From Anabaena lutea FACHB-196 (lineage in GTDB: Bacteria; Cyanobacteriota; Cyanobacteriia; Cyanobacteriales; Nostocaceae): a stretch of DNA of 64,000 nt. A program made the position numbers and the translations under genes. This document shows, piece by piece, positions 52,852 to 60,986 of this stretch. The notes beneath the pieces were generated by a model. That model ran no database searches and was not told the origin of the DNA. It saw only the letters and a program-made list of their open reading frames with translations. Position 1 is the stretch's first letter. Every line of letters begins with the position of its first letter. The stretch is from the NCBI RefSeq assembly GCF_014698305.1, contig NZ_JACJST010000014.1:104693-168692 (forward strand), given 5' to 3'.

Positions 52852-53067
52852 ATGCGTACAAGTACTGCTATTATTGACGACCAAGGTAAACTGAACAACT
52901 TTGCGATTGAGCCAAAGGTTTATGTAGACGAACAAGGAGATCGCACAGGATTCACACCCTATGCAGAATTGCTCAACGGTCGGTTAGCAATGATTGGGTT
53001 TATATCTCTCATAGCCTTAGAAGTATTTACCGGACACGGTATTTTTGGTGTTTTGGCCAATCTATAA
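52852..53067 (+). CDS. high light-inducible protein (one-helix Chl-binding)
   Basis: A 71-residue HLIP/SCP. It has an N-terminal soluble half, then the chlorophyll-binding helix signature [30 protein letters not shown] with Glu, Asn and Arg. The helix spans the thylakoid membrane once. Such proteins protect photosystem II assembly intermediates by quenching. AAGGATAAACC precedes ATG 52852. An HLR1-like repeat lies upstream. Confidence 0.92.
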   Translation: MRTSTAIIDDQGKLNNFAIEPKVYVDEQGDRTGFTPYAELLNGRLAMIGFISLIALEVFTGHGIFGVLANL

Positions 53068-53112
53068 GAATCCGTTTTGATTGCTCATAGCTGGGGTGGC
53101 GTAGCCATACTT

Positions 53113-53198
53113 ATATTGTGTCCGGTTAAATACTTATCATTAGGGCTAACGCACGGATGAGTCGAGCCTTTTGATAAGCAATTAGCCGGACTTGATAC
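53113..53198. repeat. ATATCGTG-family repeat, copy 4
   Basis: ATATTGTGTCCGGTTAAATA at the left and AATTAGCCGGACTTGATACT at the right form a good inverted repeat. The centre TTAGGGCTAACGCACGGATG matches that of copy 3. Confidence 0.75.
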
Positions 53199-53203
53199 TA
53201 TAG

Positions 53204-53243
53204 CAGGAGTCAGGAGACGCTTCGCAGACCTCCGGTTCAGGAG
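53204..53243. repeat. CAGGAG/27-mer repeat, single copy
   Basis: CAGGAGTCAGGAGACGCTTC then GCAGACCTCCGGTTCAGGAG, the same unit as at 40664-40730, again followed by TAAAACT. Confidence 0.85.
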
Positions 53244-53342
53244 TAAAACTCCCTTGTAGTAAGAGTTTCATTATCAATTGATGTCCTAACCACCCTGTCC
53301 ACGGCTATATAAATGATATTTGCAAAATTTTAAGTCTCGTAG

Positions 53343-53359
53343 GGTGGGCAATGCCCACC
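53343..53359. repeat. 17-bp palindrome, second copy
   Basis: GGTGGGCAATGCCCACC, identical to 13149-13165, about 85 bp before the stop of the convergent hypothetical gene. It could act as a terminator stem. Confidence 0.6.
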
Positions 53360-53444
53360 TTTCGTATATTTTCCAACTCCAAGAAGAGTCCTAAGTTACT
53401 TTTAATTGTACAGATTTACCTAACTCCAATACCTGCGTTGATGA

Positions 53445-53960
53445 TCAATGGTGAATTTCTAAATTGAGGATATAGTGTCCCAGTTGGACTTTTTCTGACC
53501 ACAATTCATACTCCAGCCGCAAATGCTCTGGTAAACTTTTTCCGCCCAGGTGCAAGCTTTTAGTAAAATTGCGGAGACGTATTGGCTTGTGAGGTTGTAA
53601 TGACTCAGTTGGTAACCAATAACGACTAAGTCCATAAACGCCCTCTTCCCAGAAATGACGGTAACTAACTTGACCATTTCCTTGCATAGTCATAGTTACT
53701 CGATAAGGGGAAATCTCCAGCCACAAAATTCTGGGACTGCTGGGAGGATAAAGGCTTTGATGATGATTGTGGCTAGGGGTATCTTCTGGATTCAGAGAAC
53801 TGCCGACTTCACAACTAATTAAGGGTGGTGCTGTCAATAGTAAATGAAAGCGCTCAGTATCTTTTTGATACAACGTCCCGGCAGTTTCAACCACAGACCA
53901 GACTGGTAGGTCAGTGGAAATAATCGATAAGCACACGGGTTTGCGGTGATTGGTGAGCAT
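53445..53960 (-). CDS. conserved hypothetical protein (171 aa)
   Basis: No domain recognised. It is a soluble, beta-rich looking protein with aromatic-rich stretches (SPRILWLEISPYRVTMTMQG, VSYRHFWEEGVYGLSRYWLP) and a C-terminal LRLEYELWSEKVQLGHYILNLE. There is no signal peptide or membrane span. Start ATG 53960. It is convergent with hli and divergent from aroA. Its sequence looks well constrained and its only long frame is this one, so I consider it a real gene. Confidence 0.7.
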   Translation of the reverse strand: MLTNHRKPVCLSIISTDLPVWSVVETAGTLYQKDTERFHLLLTAPPLISCEVGSSLNPEDTPSHNHHQSLYPPSSPRILWLEISPYRVTMTMQGNGQVSYRHFWEEGVYGLSRYWLPTESLQPHKPIRLRNFTKSLHLGGKSLPEHLRLEYELWSEKVQLGHYILNLEIHH

Positions 53961-54319
53961 GGGAGCAACAAAGGTGAGGAGCGAATAAAATCAACAATAG
54001 GGGATCTAGAAAATCAGCATTCTTTTTCTGCTGTTTAAGCTAAAACCTGCTTAATATTAACTGAATCTACTGGTTTATTAATCTAGAAAAATTCGGATGC
54101 AAACAGTTAATATCTCCAGGTAAACACAAAAAAATGATGCTTTTTCTGCAAATAGCCAGTCTGGGAATATTTTTCTGAAAGCCCTGAGAATATTGCCTCA
54201 AAACAGAGGGAGTGTTTTTAGATAACAAAAAGCGATAGGATACTAGGGAGGAAGTCCCAAGTGACAGCAAATAAAGTCACTCAAAGATTTTCAGTCTATT
54301 TAGAAGCCAGTGTATCCTA
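53961..54319. other. 359-bp spacer upstream of aroA
   Basis: This is a divergent promoter region between the hypothetical gene and aroA. It is AT-rich with no dispersed repeat, no known RNA and no coding frame that resembles a family. Confidence 0.5.
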
Positions 54320-55669
54320 ATGTCGGCTGCTGTGATAACGTTAGAAACTCAAGAAAACAGTTCTCATAACTTGACTATTCAGCGACCCCCCTCTGGACTG
54401 TCTCTACAGGGTCGGCTCCAAGTTCCTGGGGATAAATCTATTTCTCACCGGGCTTTAATGTTGGGTGCGATCGCTGAAGGTGAAACTCAAATTCAAGGAC
54501 TGCTTTTAGGTGAAGACCCCCGCAGCACTGCTAGCTGTTTTCGATTGCTAGGTGCCCAAATTTCGGAATTAAATACAGAATTTGTGCGGGTAAAAGGAAT
54601 TGGACTGGGGAATTTCCAAGAACCTGTGGATGTGTTAAACGCGGGTAACTCCGGTACAACCATCAGATTGATGTTAGGGCTGTTAGCTTCCCACCCAGGG
54701 CGGTTTTTTACAGTTACAGGTGATGATTCTTTGCGATCGCGTCCCATGTCCCGTGTTGTCAAACCTTTACAACAAATGGCCGCAGAAATCTGGGGACGTA
54801 AAGGTAACTCTTTAGCACCTTTAGCTATCCAAGGACAAGCCCTCAAACCTATTCACTATCATTCTCCCATCGCTTCGGCTCAAGTTAAATCCTGTATTCT
54901 CCTTGCAGGTTTAAACACCGAAGGTAAAACAACTGTCACTGAACCTGCTTTATCACGGGATCACAGCGAAAGGATGTTAAGGGCTTTTGGGGCAGAATTG
55001 ACTATAGACCCAGAAACCAATAGTGTTACGGTGACTGGTAATGCAAAATTGTACGGTCAAAAAGTTGTTGTTCCTGGTGATATCAGTTCAGCGGCTTTTT
55101 GGTTAGTGGCTGGATCTATTGTTCCCGGTTCTGATTTGGTGGTGGAAAATGTCGGTGTCAATCCTACCCGTACGGGAATTTTAGAAGCTTTGTCAATGAT
55201 GGGAGCAGATATTCAACTGGAAAATCAGCGGGAAGTAGCTGGGGAACCGGTTGCAGATTTGCGGGTGCGTTCTAGTCAGTTAAAAAGCTGCACCATTGCT
55301 GGGGATATTATACCGAGATTAATTGATGAAATTCCTATTTTGGCTGTAGCGGCGACATTTGCCCAAGGTACTACCATTATTCGGGATGCAGCGGAATTGC
55401 GAGTTAAAGAAAGCGATCGCATTACTGTGATGGCGCAACAGCTTAATCAAATGGGCGCTAAAATAACCGAATTACCAGATGGGATGGAAATTACTGGTGG
55501 TACGACCTTGGTGGGAACTCAGGTAGATAGCCATACAGATCATCGCATCGCTATGAGTTTAGCGATCGCTGCTCTCAATGCTACCGGAACCACAACCATT
55601 CACCGCGCCGAAGCTGCGGCTATTTCTTACCCCAACTTCACCCACACTTTAGCAGCAGTTTGTCGTTAA
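54320..55669 (+). CDS. aroA: 5-enolpyruvylshikimate-3-phosphate synthase
   Basis: A 449-residue EPSP synthase of the shikimate pathway. Conserved elements are [77 protein letters not shown] and [17 protein letters not shown]. Motifs NAGNSGTT with an Ala variant (the SAQVKS type) resemble class II enzymes. The 20-residue N-terminal extension is usual in cyanobacteria. Monocistronic, followed by a TTTTCAA-type repeat and a transposable element. Confidence 0.96.
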   Translation: MSAAVITLETQENSSHNLTIQRPPSGLSLQGRLQVPGDKSISHRALMLGAIAEGETQIQGLLLGEDPRSTASCFRLLGAQISELNTEFVRVKGIGLGNFQEPVDVLNAGNSGTTIRLMLGLLASHPGRFFTVTGDDSLRSRPMSRVVKPLQQMAAEIWGRKGNSLAPLAIQGQALKPIHYHSPIASAQVKSCILLAGLNTEGKTTVTEPALSRDHSERMLRAFGAELTIDPETNSVTVTGNAKLYGQKVVVPGDISSAAFWLVAGSIVPGSDLVVENVGVNPTRTGILEALSMMGADIQLENQREVAGEPVADLRVRSSQLKSCTIAGDIIPRLIDEIPILAVAATFAQGTTIIRDAAELRVKESDRITVMAQQLNQMGAKITELPDGMEITGGTTLVGTQVDSHTDHRIAMSLAIAALNATGTTTIHRAEAAAISYPNFTHTLAAVCR

Positions 55670-55699
55670 CAATTCCAAAACAGAGCCGTAAGCATCACT

Positions 55700-55728
55700 C
55701 TTTTCAATTTTTAATTTTCAATTTTTAA
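55700..55728. repeat. TTTTCAATTTTTAA short repeat
   Basis: Alternating TTTTCAA and TTTTTAA units, related to the block at 7716-7759, lie between aroA and the TnpB element. Confidence 0.65.
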
Positions 55729-55821
55729 CACAAACAGCAGAAGTCCCACATCTCACTCTTAGGAGTGTGGGATGAATGCGCGTGAGTGAGGAATTAACCA
55801 ACAGGCGAAATTGAACGCAGT

Positions 55822-55986
55822 TCAATCAGGATCGTTGGTCAATGACGAATGAACATTTTCTGATTTAAGAGAATCTATCCAATCTTCTACCAAAGACGTA
55901 ATAGTTTTATCTTTAGTGGCGGCGTAAGTTTGCAAGATTTGCATTCTTCTTTCGCTGATTCTCAGGCTTAGTCTTTTATTTTTCAT
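55822..55986 (-). CDS. small ribbon-helix-helix protein of the tnpB element
   Basis: A 54-residue frame. NKRLSLRISERRMQILQTYA then KDKTITSLVEDWIDSLKSEN fits the RHH (CopG/Arc) pattern of a beta-strand, helix and second helix ending in a hydrophobic face. It is divergent from tnpB with 63 bp between starts. Such small RHH genes accompany some cyanobacterial TnpB elements and might repress tnpB or the guide RNA. No clear Shine-Dalgarno sequence is seen. Confidence 0.65.
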   Translation of the reverse strand: MKNKRLSLRISERRMQILQTYAATKDKTITSLVEDWIDSLKSENVHSSLTNDPD

Positions 55987-56049
55987 AACGGGTGGTCATT
56001 GGCTATCCTTTATGTTATCCTATAAATAGGTCGAAAAAAAAAGAATAAA

Positions 56050-57225
56050 ATGAAAATATCTTATCAGTACCGATTAAAGCCAACAAAAGAACAAGTAGAA
56101 AATATTGATAAAACACTAGATATGCTGCGGTGTCAGTACAATTATCAACTTGCTCAACGCTTTGATTGGTATGAGCAGAATCGTTGCTATATAGATAGAT
56201 GTTCCATTTTCGTTTGCCATTTACCAGAACTGAAAGATAAGCCTAACCGCTTTAGTCAGCAAGCATCATTAACTCAACTTAAAAAAGATCGTCCTTGGTA
56301 CAAAAATATTTATTCTCAGGTGCTACAGGAAGTTCCGAAGAAAGTTGAAATAGCTTTTGATAGATGGCTAAAAGGTGACAGCAATGGCAAAAAATCGGGT
56401 AGACCTAGATTTAAAAGTGCGGGGCAATACAAAACATTTACGTTTCCTCAATTCAAACAACATCACTTTGTTAATAATAAGATCACGCTATCAAAAATAG
56501 GCGATATTAAAGTAATTGTTCATCGTCAAATACCCAATGAGTTTGATATTAAAACTGTGTCTGTCACTAAAAAAGCAGACGGGTATTATGTAACCCTAAG
56601 CCTTGACGACAAAACAGTTCCAAAAATTAAACCTGATTTTAATGCTAATAATATTGTTGGTATTGATGTAGGTTTAATTGATTTTATTGTCACCTCAGAC
56701 GATGAAAGAATTGCAGCCCCTAAGTTTTTGCGTAAAGCTGAACGTAAATTAAAATCTGCACAACGTCGTGTTTCTCGCAGAAACAAAGGATCTAATCGTC
56801 GTAAAAAAGCTATTAAAAAACTGGGTATTCAAAACAAAAAAGTATCAGATACCCGCAAAGATTTTCACTTTAAAACTGCAAACAATTTACTCAAAAAGTA
56901 TGATGTAGTAGCTGTTGAGAAATTGAATATAAAGGGACTCGCTAGAACAATATTGGCTAAAAGTGTTAACGATGCTGGTTGGGGACAGTTCATCACTATA
57001 CTTTCAAATAAAGCCGAAAATGCTGGTTTGAAAGTAGTATCTGTAAATCCCAACGGTACGAGCCAAGAATGCTCTAATTGTGGTTCTAAGGTAATAAAGC
57101 CGCTATCTCAAAGAATGCACAATTGCCCTGTATGTCATACAAGTTTGTGTAGGGACTTGAACGCGGCTATAAATATCAAGAACCGTGGGACACACGGTCT
57201 TAAAGCTCAATCAATGTCCTCATAG
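56050..57225 (+). CDS. tnpB: TnpB, RNA-guided nuclease of IS200/IS605 group
   Basis: A 391-residue TnpB. The N-terminal helix-turn-helix region starts MKISYQYRLKPTKEQVENID. The RuvC-like core keeps all three acids: Asp in IVGIDVGLIDF, Glu in VAVEKLNIKGL and Asp in CRDLNAAINI. The C-terminal zinc finger has CSNCGSKV and CPVCHTSLC. The gene is full length and looks functional. TnpB proteins cut DNA guided by an RNA derived from the element's 3' end. Confidence 0.93.
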   Translation: MKISYQYRLKPTKEQVENIDKTLDMLRCQYNYQLAQRFDWYEQNRCYIDRCSIFVCHLPELKDKPNRFSQQASLTQLKKDRPWYKNIYSQVLQEVPKKVEIAFDRWLKGDSNGKKSGRPRFKSAGQYKTFTFPQFKQHHFVNNKITLSKIGDIKVIVHRQIPNEFDIKTVSVTKKADGYYVTLSLDDKTVPKIKPDFNANNIVGIDVGLIDFIVTSDDERIAAPKFLRKAERKLKSAQRRVSRRNKGSNRRKKAIKKLGIQNKKVSDTRKDFHFKTANNLLKKYDVVAVEKLNIKGLARTILAKSVNDAGWGQFITILSNKAENAGLKVVSVNPNGTSQECSNCGSKVIKPLSQRMHNCPVCHTSLCRDLNAAINIKNRGTHGLKAQSMSS

Positions 57226-57285
57226 AGGAGTCGTTGAGAAGCCCACACTCCCTTTCTGGTGAGTGTGTGGAGTATGTCACGTGTT
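57130..57285 (+). ncRNA. candidate omega RNA (reRNA) at the tnpB 3' end
   Basis: In characterised TnpB elements the guide RNA overlaps the tnpB 3' end and runs to the right end, with the guide taken from flanking DNA. Here the tnpB tail and the right-end hairpin (57242-57270) would form that scaffold, and flanking sequence after about 57275 would be the guide. This is inferred by position only. Confidence 0.35.
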
Positions 57286-57375
57286 GAGGATGTTGACTTC
57301 CGGCTCTGAATTTGCTATGCTTAATCTTGATAAGGAAGAACTATCTTAAAATAAAATATTCAACAAAAAATCCTT

Positions 57376-57399
57376 AACCGCTGATAAAGCGGTTTTTTA
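57376..57399 (+). terminator. intrinsic terminator
   Basis: AACCGCT (57376-57382) and AGCGGTT (57388-57394) form a 7-bp stem with a 5-base loop, followed by TTTTTT. It lies about 150 bp after tnpB on the plus strand, before the convergent oxidoreductase gene. Confidence 0.75.
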
Positions 57400-57512
57400 G
57401 TAGACCCATAACTAATTAAGCGGAGAGTCTAATTCTTTGGTGAGAGTCATGGGTTTGGCGATGACATCTGATATCTATGGGTTTATTTTAGCTGTTACGC
57501 ACAAAGTATTGT

Positions 57513-58655
57513 TTATCGAGAATCTGAAGAAGATATCATTTCCCGAATAGCCAAAGCAGTTGCCGGTGCGAGTAAAACACCATTGCGATAATGACCAGTA
57601 GCCAAGAGGACATTACTAAAACCTGGTAACTTATCAATTACTGGTGCCGGTCTACCTTCAGGACGGGGACGTAAACCCGACCAAGTGCGGAGAATTTTAG
57701 CTGTAGCTAAATCTGGGCAAAATGCGATCGCTTGTGCTTTCACAAATTCTAGCAATTCTTTGTTGGGAGGTATCTCATCGCCTTCATTGGGAAATTCCAC
57801 CGTTGCACCCACCCAATAGTCACCACTACCCATAGGTACAAGATGGACATCATTACCAGTAATCACCGGTTGAAAATCAGCATTGCCTAAAATCCGCCCT
57901 AAACTGAGGTATAAAGCTTGCCCTAGCACCGGACGAATATTCACCTTTTGATTTAATTGTGCAGTCAGTGGCGTAGAACCCAAGCCAGCAGCAACGATAA
58001 ACCAGTCAGCAGTAACTTTACCCTCGGAAGTTTCAATAGATTTAAGTTGCTCAATAACTGCCGGCAATAATTGAGATGATGGAGTTGGGCTACTAAGGAC
58101 ACTCACACCAAATTTAAAATTAACCCCATTACGTTGAGCCGCATCCACTAAAGCTAAAGTTAAAGCCGTGGGGTTCAGTTGCCGATCTTGAGGAGAATAG
58201 ACAGCACCAATGATTTTGGGGTGATTGATTTGCGGACAGAATTTCTGGAGTTGTTCATTGTCCCAAACGGCTAACTGCCAACCTTGAGATTTACGAACTT
58301 CTCGTAATTGCTCCCATTCTTTCATTACTTCTACCCCACTTTCCAAAGGGTGTTCTGCGTCTTCCGACAACAGCATGACAATTCCCTGACGGTTATAAGG
58401 GATTTTGCGACCTGTAACAGCTTCTAGTTCAGGAATCAAAGTTTCATAACGTTGGATACTAGATTGGCGCATTTGCCAAGCTTTACCCTTGATTTTGTGG
58501 CTGATTACGCCCATTAGCACACCGAGAGCAGCGCTGGTAGAACCTTGTGCTGGTGGGTTTTTATCGAAAACCGTGATATTCAAACCTTTAACTTGGCTCA
58601 GTTCATAGGCGATCGCCGCCCCAACTACACCACAACCGATAATTACTACATTCAT
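57513..58655 (-). CDS. FAD-dependent oxidoreductase, glycine/D-amino-acid oxidase-like
   Basis: About 380 residues of the DAO family. The start MNVVIIGCGVVGAAIAYELS at ATG 58655 places the FAD Rossmann motif at the N-terminus; a longer frame begins at 58712 with an unconvincing leader. Other marks are GSTSAALGVLMG, PQDRQLNPTALTLAL, DWFIVAAGLGSTPLT, TWSGLRPRPEGRPAPVID and NVLLATGHYRNGVLLAPATA. Likely substrates are glycine or other amines. ThiO-type glycine oxidases share these motifs, but no thiG is fused or adjacent, so the role remains open. Confidence 0.85.
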   Translation of the reverse strand: MNVVIIGCGVVGAAIAYELSQVKGLNITVFDKNPPAQGSTSAALGVLMGVISHKIKGKAWQMRQSSIQRYETLIPELEAVTGRKIPYNRQGIVMLLSEDAEHPLESGVEVMKEWEQLREVRKSQGWQLAVWDNEQLQKFCPQINHPKIIGAVYSPQDRQLNPTALTLALVDAAQRNGVNFKFGVSVLSSPTPSSQLLPAVIEQLKSIETSEGKVTADWFIVAAGLGSTPLTAQLNQKVNIRPVLGQALYLSLGRILGNADFQPVITGNDVHLVPMGSGDYWVGATVEFPNEGDEIPPNKELLEFVKAQAIAFCPDLATAKILRTWSGLRPRPEGRPAPVIDKLPGFSNVLLATGHYRNGVLLAPATALAIREMISSSDSR

Positions 58656-58764
58656 GACTTTTGTTAAGAGTGAGGAGTGAAGAGTCAGGAGTTTCTCCCT
58701 TAACCCTATCACCCCATCACCCCAGCATTTTGTGACTGAAGACGCTAAGAAAGTCTGAAGAAGA

Positions 58765-58810
58765 TGGGGAGACGCGGAGATGGGGAGATGGGGAGATGGG
58801 AAGATGGGGG
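58765..58810. repeat. GGGGAGATG short tandem repeat
   Basis: GATGGGGAGACGCGGAGATG, then GGGAGATGGGGAGATGGGAA form a drifted 8-9 bp repeat, related in sequence to the inverse of the CTCCCCAT array at 47874. It lies between psbQ and the oxidoreductase gene. Confidence 0.7.
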
Positions 58811-58935
58811 ATTCCGATATAGTGGGGGCTTAAAAGATCCACCAATTGGAAGCTAGCTACCAAATATTCGATTTTTCTGGGAGACTCAGATCCCCGTGTC
58901 CCTCTTTCCCCGTGTCCCCGCATCCCCGCATCTTT

Positions 58936-59388
58936 TTAGTTACTGCTTTCTGGAATCAGTTGCAGGAACTTATCAAAATCTGCAACGGTTTCCTTGTAGT
59001 TACTCAAAGCCAGACTAGTGTTACCGACGGTAGCAGCTTGGTCAATTTTCACCAAGTGGCTCAATAAATCTCTGGTGATCTGCCGTGCTTTTGGTTGGTC
59101 TTGAGGTAGTAGGTTGGGGATGACATAAGTCATATTCAGCCTAGCTTCTGTGATTGGCCCATGGATAAAATTACCTACATTAATCCATTCGCCGTTTTTA
59201 ATCAAGCTTTTTAGTTCTTCTGAGCGATCGCGCACTACCTGAATATCTGGAACATATTCCTGAATTTTCGCCACTTGCGCCGGTGTATAAGTGGGAGGTG
59301 CAGCTGCGACACTAGGTCCGCCACAACTGATCAGGAAAGTTGCCAATAATACTAGAATCAATGAAAAAATAGAGCGTTGAGGCACCAT
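58936..59388 (-). CDS. psbQ: photosystem II lipoprotein PsbQ
   Basis: A 150-residue lumenal protein. The signal sequence RSIFSLILVLLATFLISCGG ends in a lipobox with Cys near residue 22. The mature part is a four-helix bundle (YTPAQVAKIQEYVPDIQVV, EWINVGNFIHGPITEAR, YVIPNLLPQDQPKARQITRD, AATVGNTSLALSNYKETVAD). Cyanobacterial PsbQ binds the lumenal side of PSII and stabilises the oxygen-evolving complex. ATG 59388 is chosen; ATG 59397 is in frame. psbA lies 4 kb further on. Confidence 0.92.
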   Translation of the reverse strand: MVPQRSIFSLILVLLATFLISCGGPSVAAAPPTYTPAQVAKIQEYVPDIQVVRDRSEELKSLIKNGEWINVGNFIHGPITEARLNMTYVIPNLLPQDQPKARQITRDLLSHLVKIDQAATVGNTSLALSNYKETVADFDKFLQLIPESSN

Positions 59389-59673
59389 AAATCCCAATAA
59401 ATTTGCTGTTTGTTTGCCGATTTACAGTGTCATTTTAGATCGCTTGTGTGATTTATCGTTCTGTCAGCAAAGGTTTTTGCAGAAAATTTCCTAACCACAC
59501 CATAAATTGTTTGCACGACTACTTATAACCCACATTCCGCACTGTTTCGGTGATTGAGAGTTGCGAAATTTCCAAGGGATTGATAAGCTGAAACACTAAT
59601 AAGATAAGCCTTCTGGCGATTTTTCTGTTTTCATATCCCCCACAAGCTGACCCAAGATTAGGAGTGTTTTGTC

Positions 59674-60105
59674 GTGAACGCATCTGAACAGGCAACAAAC
59701 CTTGAACTCGCCAGCAAGATTGCCACGGTAGTTAACTTGTTCAAATTGGAGTTTCCTGATGCCAAATCGGATCTGAAACCTTGGCATAATGACCCAGAAA
59801 CAAGGGAATTAGTAGATCCAGATTCCATAGACATCGGGTTTCATTTTCCGGGAATCAGCAAATCTTGGCGCAGTCGCAGTATTTTGATTCAAATCCGTTT
59901 TTATCAAGATCCTATCAATCAATCCCAGCGAGCGATCGGTATTGAAGTCTCTGGATTTGACCATCGTGGTCAAGTTTGGCGACTTTCAACAATAGAAAAA
60001 TGGAGTTTTGTGGGTGAGTCTGTTCCTTCTGATCCAATTGGGGAAAAGCTCAAACAGATTTGCCGACAAATATTAGAAATATTTAACCCACATCCTGCGC
60101 CCTAA
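59674..60105 (+). CDS. conserved hypothetical protein (143 aa)
   Basis: A soluble protein with no recognised domain. It has a helical start (ASEQATNLELASKIATVVNL), then SIDIGFHFPGISKSWRSRSI, ILIQIRFYQDP, and a basic, aromatic stretch GQVWRLSTIEKWSF, ending HPAP. The start ATG 59674 has GTCGTG before it; a GTG at 59671 is less likely. It is not in an operon. The regular alternation of beta-like segments and the lack of any competing frame support a real gene. Confidence 0.65.
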   Translation: MNASEQATNLELASKIATVVNLFKLEFPDAKSDLKPWHNDPETRELVDPDSIDIGFHFPGISKSWRSRSILIQIRFYQDPINQSQRAIGIEVSGFDHRGQVWRLSTIEKWSFVGESVPSDPIGEKLKQICRQILEIFNPHPAP

Positions 60106-60181
60106 ATTAGTTGGAGAGCAAAAAATTTGGGGGCGATAATTCAGGTTAACCATCCCAAAACCCTTGAAACTTGGCAGTATG

Positions 60182-60778
60182 TCACCGCTTGTTAACATTA
60201 GCCTCTAAGGTTTTGACCTGAGTTTGCAGTTCTTCTACTATGTTCATATGCGATCGCTCTACCAAGTAACTTGCCCAAATAAAGCTACCAGCTAATACTG
60301 TAACTGCGCCAACTAAAATACCCCTGAGCAATTTTACCTGGGAACGAAGATGTTTCACTTCATAAATTTGATATTCCGTCGGTGAAAGAGAATTGAGATT
60401 GGCATCTTGATTTTCTCTGACTATTTCTACAGTTACATTTTCTACTCTTGTGAACTCAATTTTACTTCGCAGCCAATTAGCAATCAAGTTAGGGCAATTT
60501 TTCTTAAACCATTGCCAAGCAATCATCCTGAATGCTGGTTTAGACATTTTGGAAATTACTTTCAGCGTTCTATTGAGAGTGCGAAACTGAATCTTTTGAT
60601 TAATAAGATTAGTTGCTCCTACATCGTAGAGACAGTTCAAGATTAACTTAATTGTAATTTCCTCTCTATCAATTAAATTTTCTAACAAGAGGAGAACATC
60701 TTGCATAAGTTTTTCTTCTCTTTCCTTTTCTGTAGCCAATTTTGTTAATTCATTTGATGTTTTTACTGTCTCAGACAT
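60182..60778 (-). CDS. hypothetical protein with one membrane span
   Basis: A 198-residue protein. The N-terminal two thirds are helical and basic (EREEKLMQDVLLLLENLIDR, KISKMSKPAFRMIAWQWFKK). A single hydrophobic span (LLRGILVGAVTVLAGSFIWASYLV, about residues 150-173) follows, then a short coiled tail (IVEELQTQVKTLEANVNKR). No family recognised. The start ATG 60778 is the only plausible one. Its neighbour downstream on the same strand is none; upstream is the sps gene. Confidence 0.65.
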   Translation of the reverse strand: MSETVKTSNELTKLATEKEREEKLMQDVLLLLENLIDREEITIKLILNCLYDVGATNLINQKIQFRTLNRTLKVISKMSKPAFRMIAWQWFKKNCPNLIANWLRSKIEFTRVENVTVEIVRENQDANLNSLSPTEYQIYEVKHLRSQVKLLRGILVGAVTVLAGSFIWASYLVERSHMNIVEELQTQVKTLEANVNKR

Positions 60779-60986
60779 AATTTTTGTATAAAAAAGTGTT
60801 AATTTTTAAGTATTTTCTATAATTATATCCACATAAGAAAATATTGTAAAACTTCGCTGGAAATAGACCCTTTTCCAGCGGAGCGATATCTACGGTAAGC
60901 TAATGCTCAACCCATTTCCAAACCATACCGTTATTCTCAGAGGTGAAACTGCACCAATACACAGCATCTGTGTTAAAATAGGGTTT

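Larger units (their letters stand above)
53068..53444. other. 377-bp repeat-filled spacer
   Basis: Between hli and the convergent hypothetical gene lie three repeats in a row: an ATATCGTG-family copy (53113-53198), a CAGGAG/27-mer copy (53204-53243) and the 17-bp palindrome at 53343-53359. No gene is seen. Confidence 0.7.
55741..57275 (+). mobile_element. IS200/IS605-group element with tnpB only
   Basis: The unit carries tnpB plus a small divergent ribbon-helix-helix gene, and no tnpA transposase. Subterminal hairpins appear at both sides. On the left CCCACA and CACTC (55745-55758) pair with GAGTGTGGG (55763-55771). On the right CACACTC (57244-57250) pairs with GAGTGTG (57261-57267). The shared CCCACACTC motif and the absence of terminal inverted repeats fit this group. 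Exact ends cannot be fixed without comparison. Movement would need TnpA in trans. Confidence 0.7.

Noticed and set aside
57376..57399. Possible tRNA or small RNA after tnpB
   Set aside because: Only one hairpin followed by T-run is present, which is a plain intrinsic terminator.
59596..59787. 63-residue minus-strand frame overlapping the 59674 gene
   Set aside because: It is antisense to the better supported plus-strand gene and has no features.
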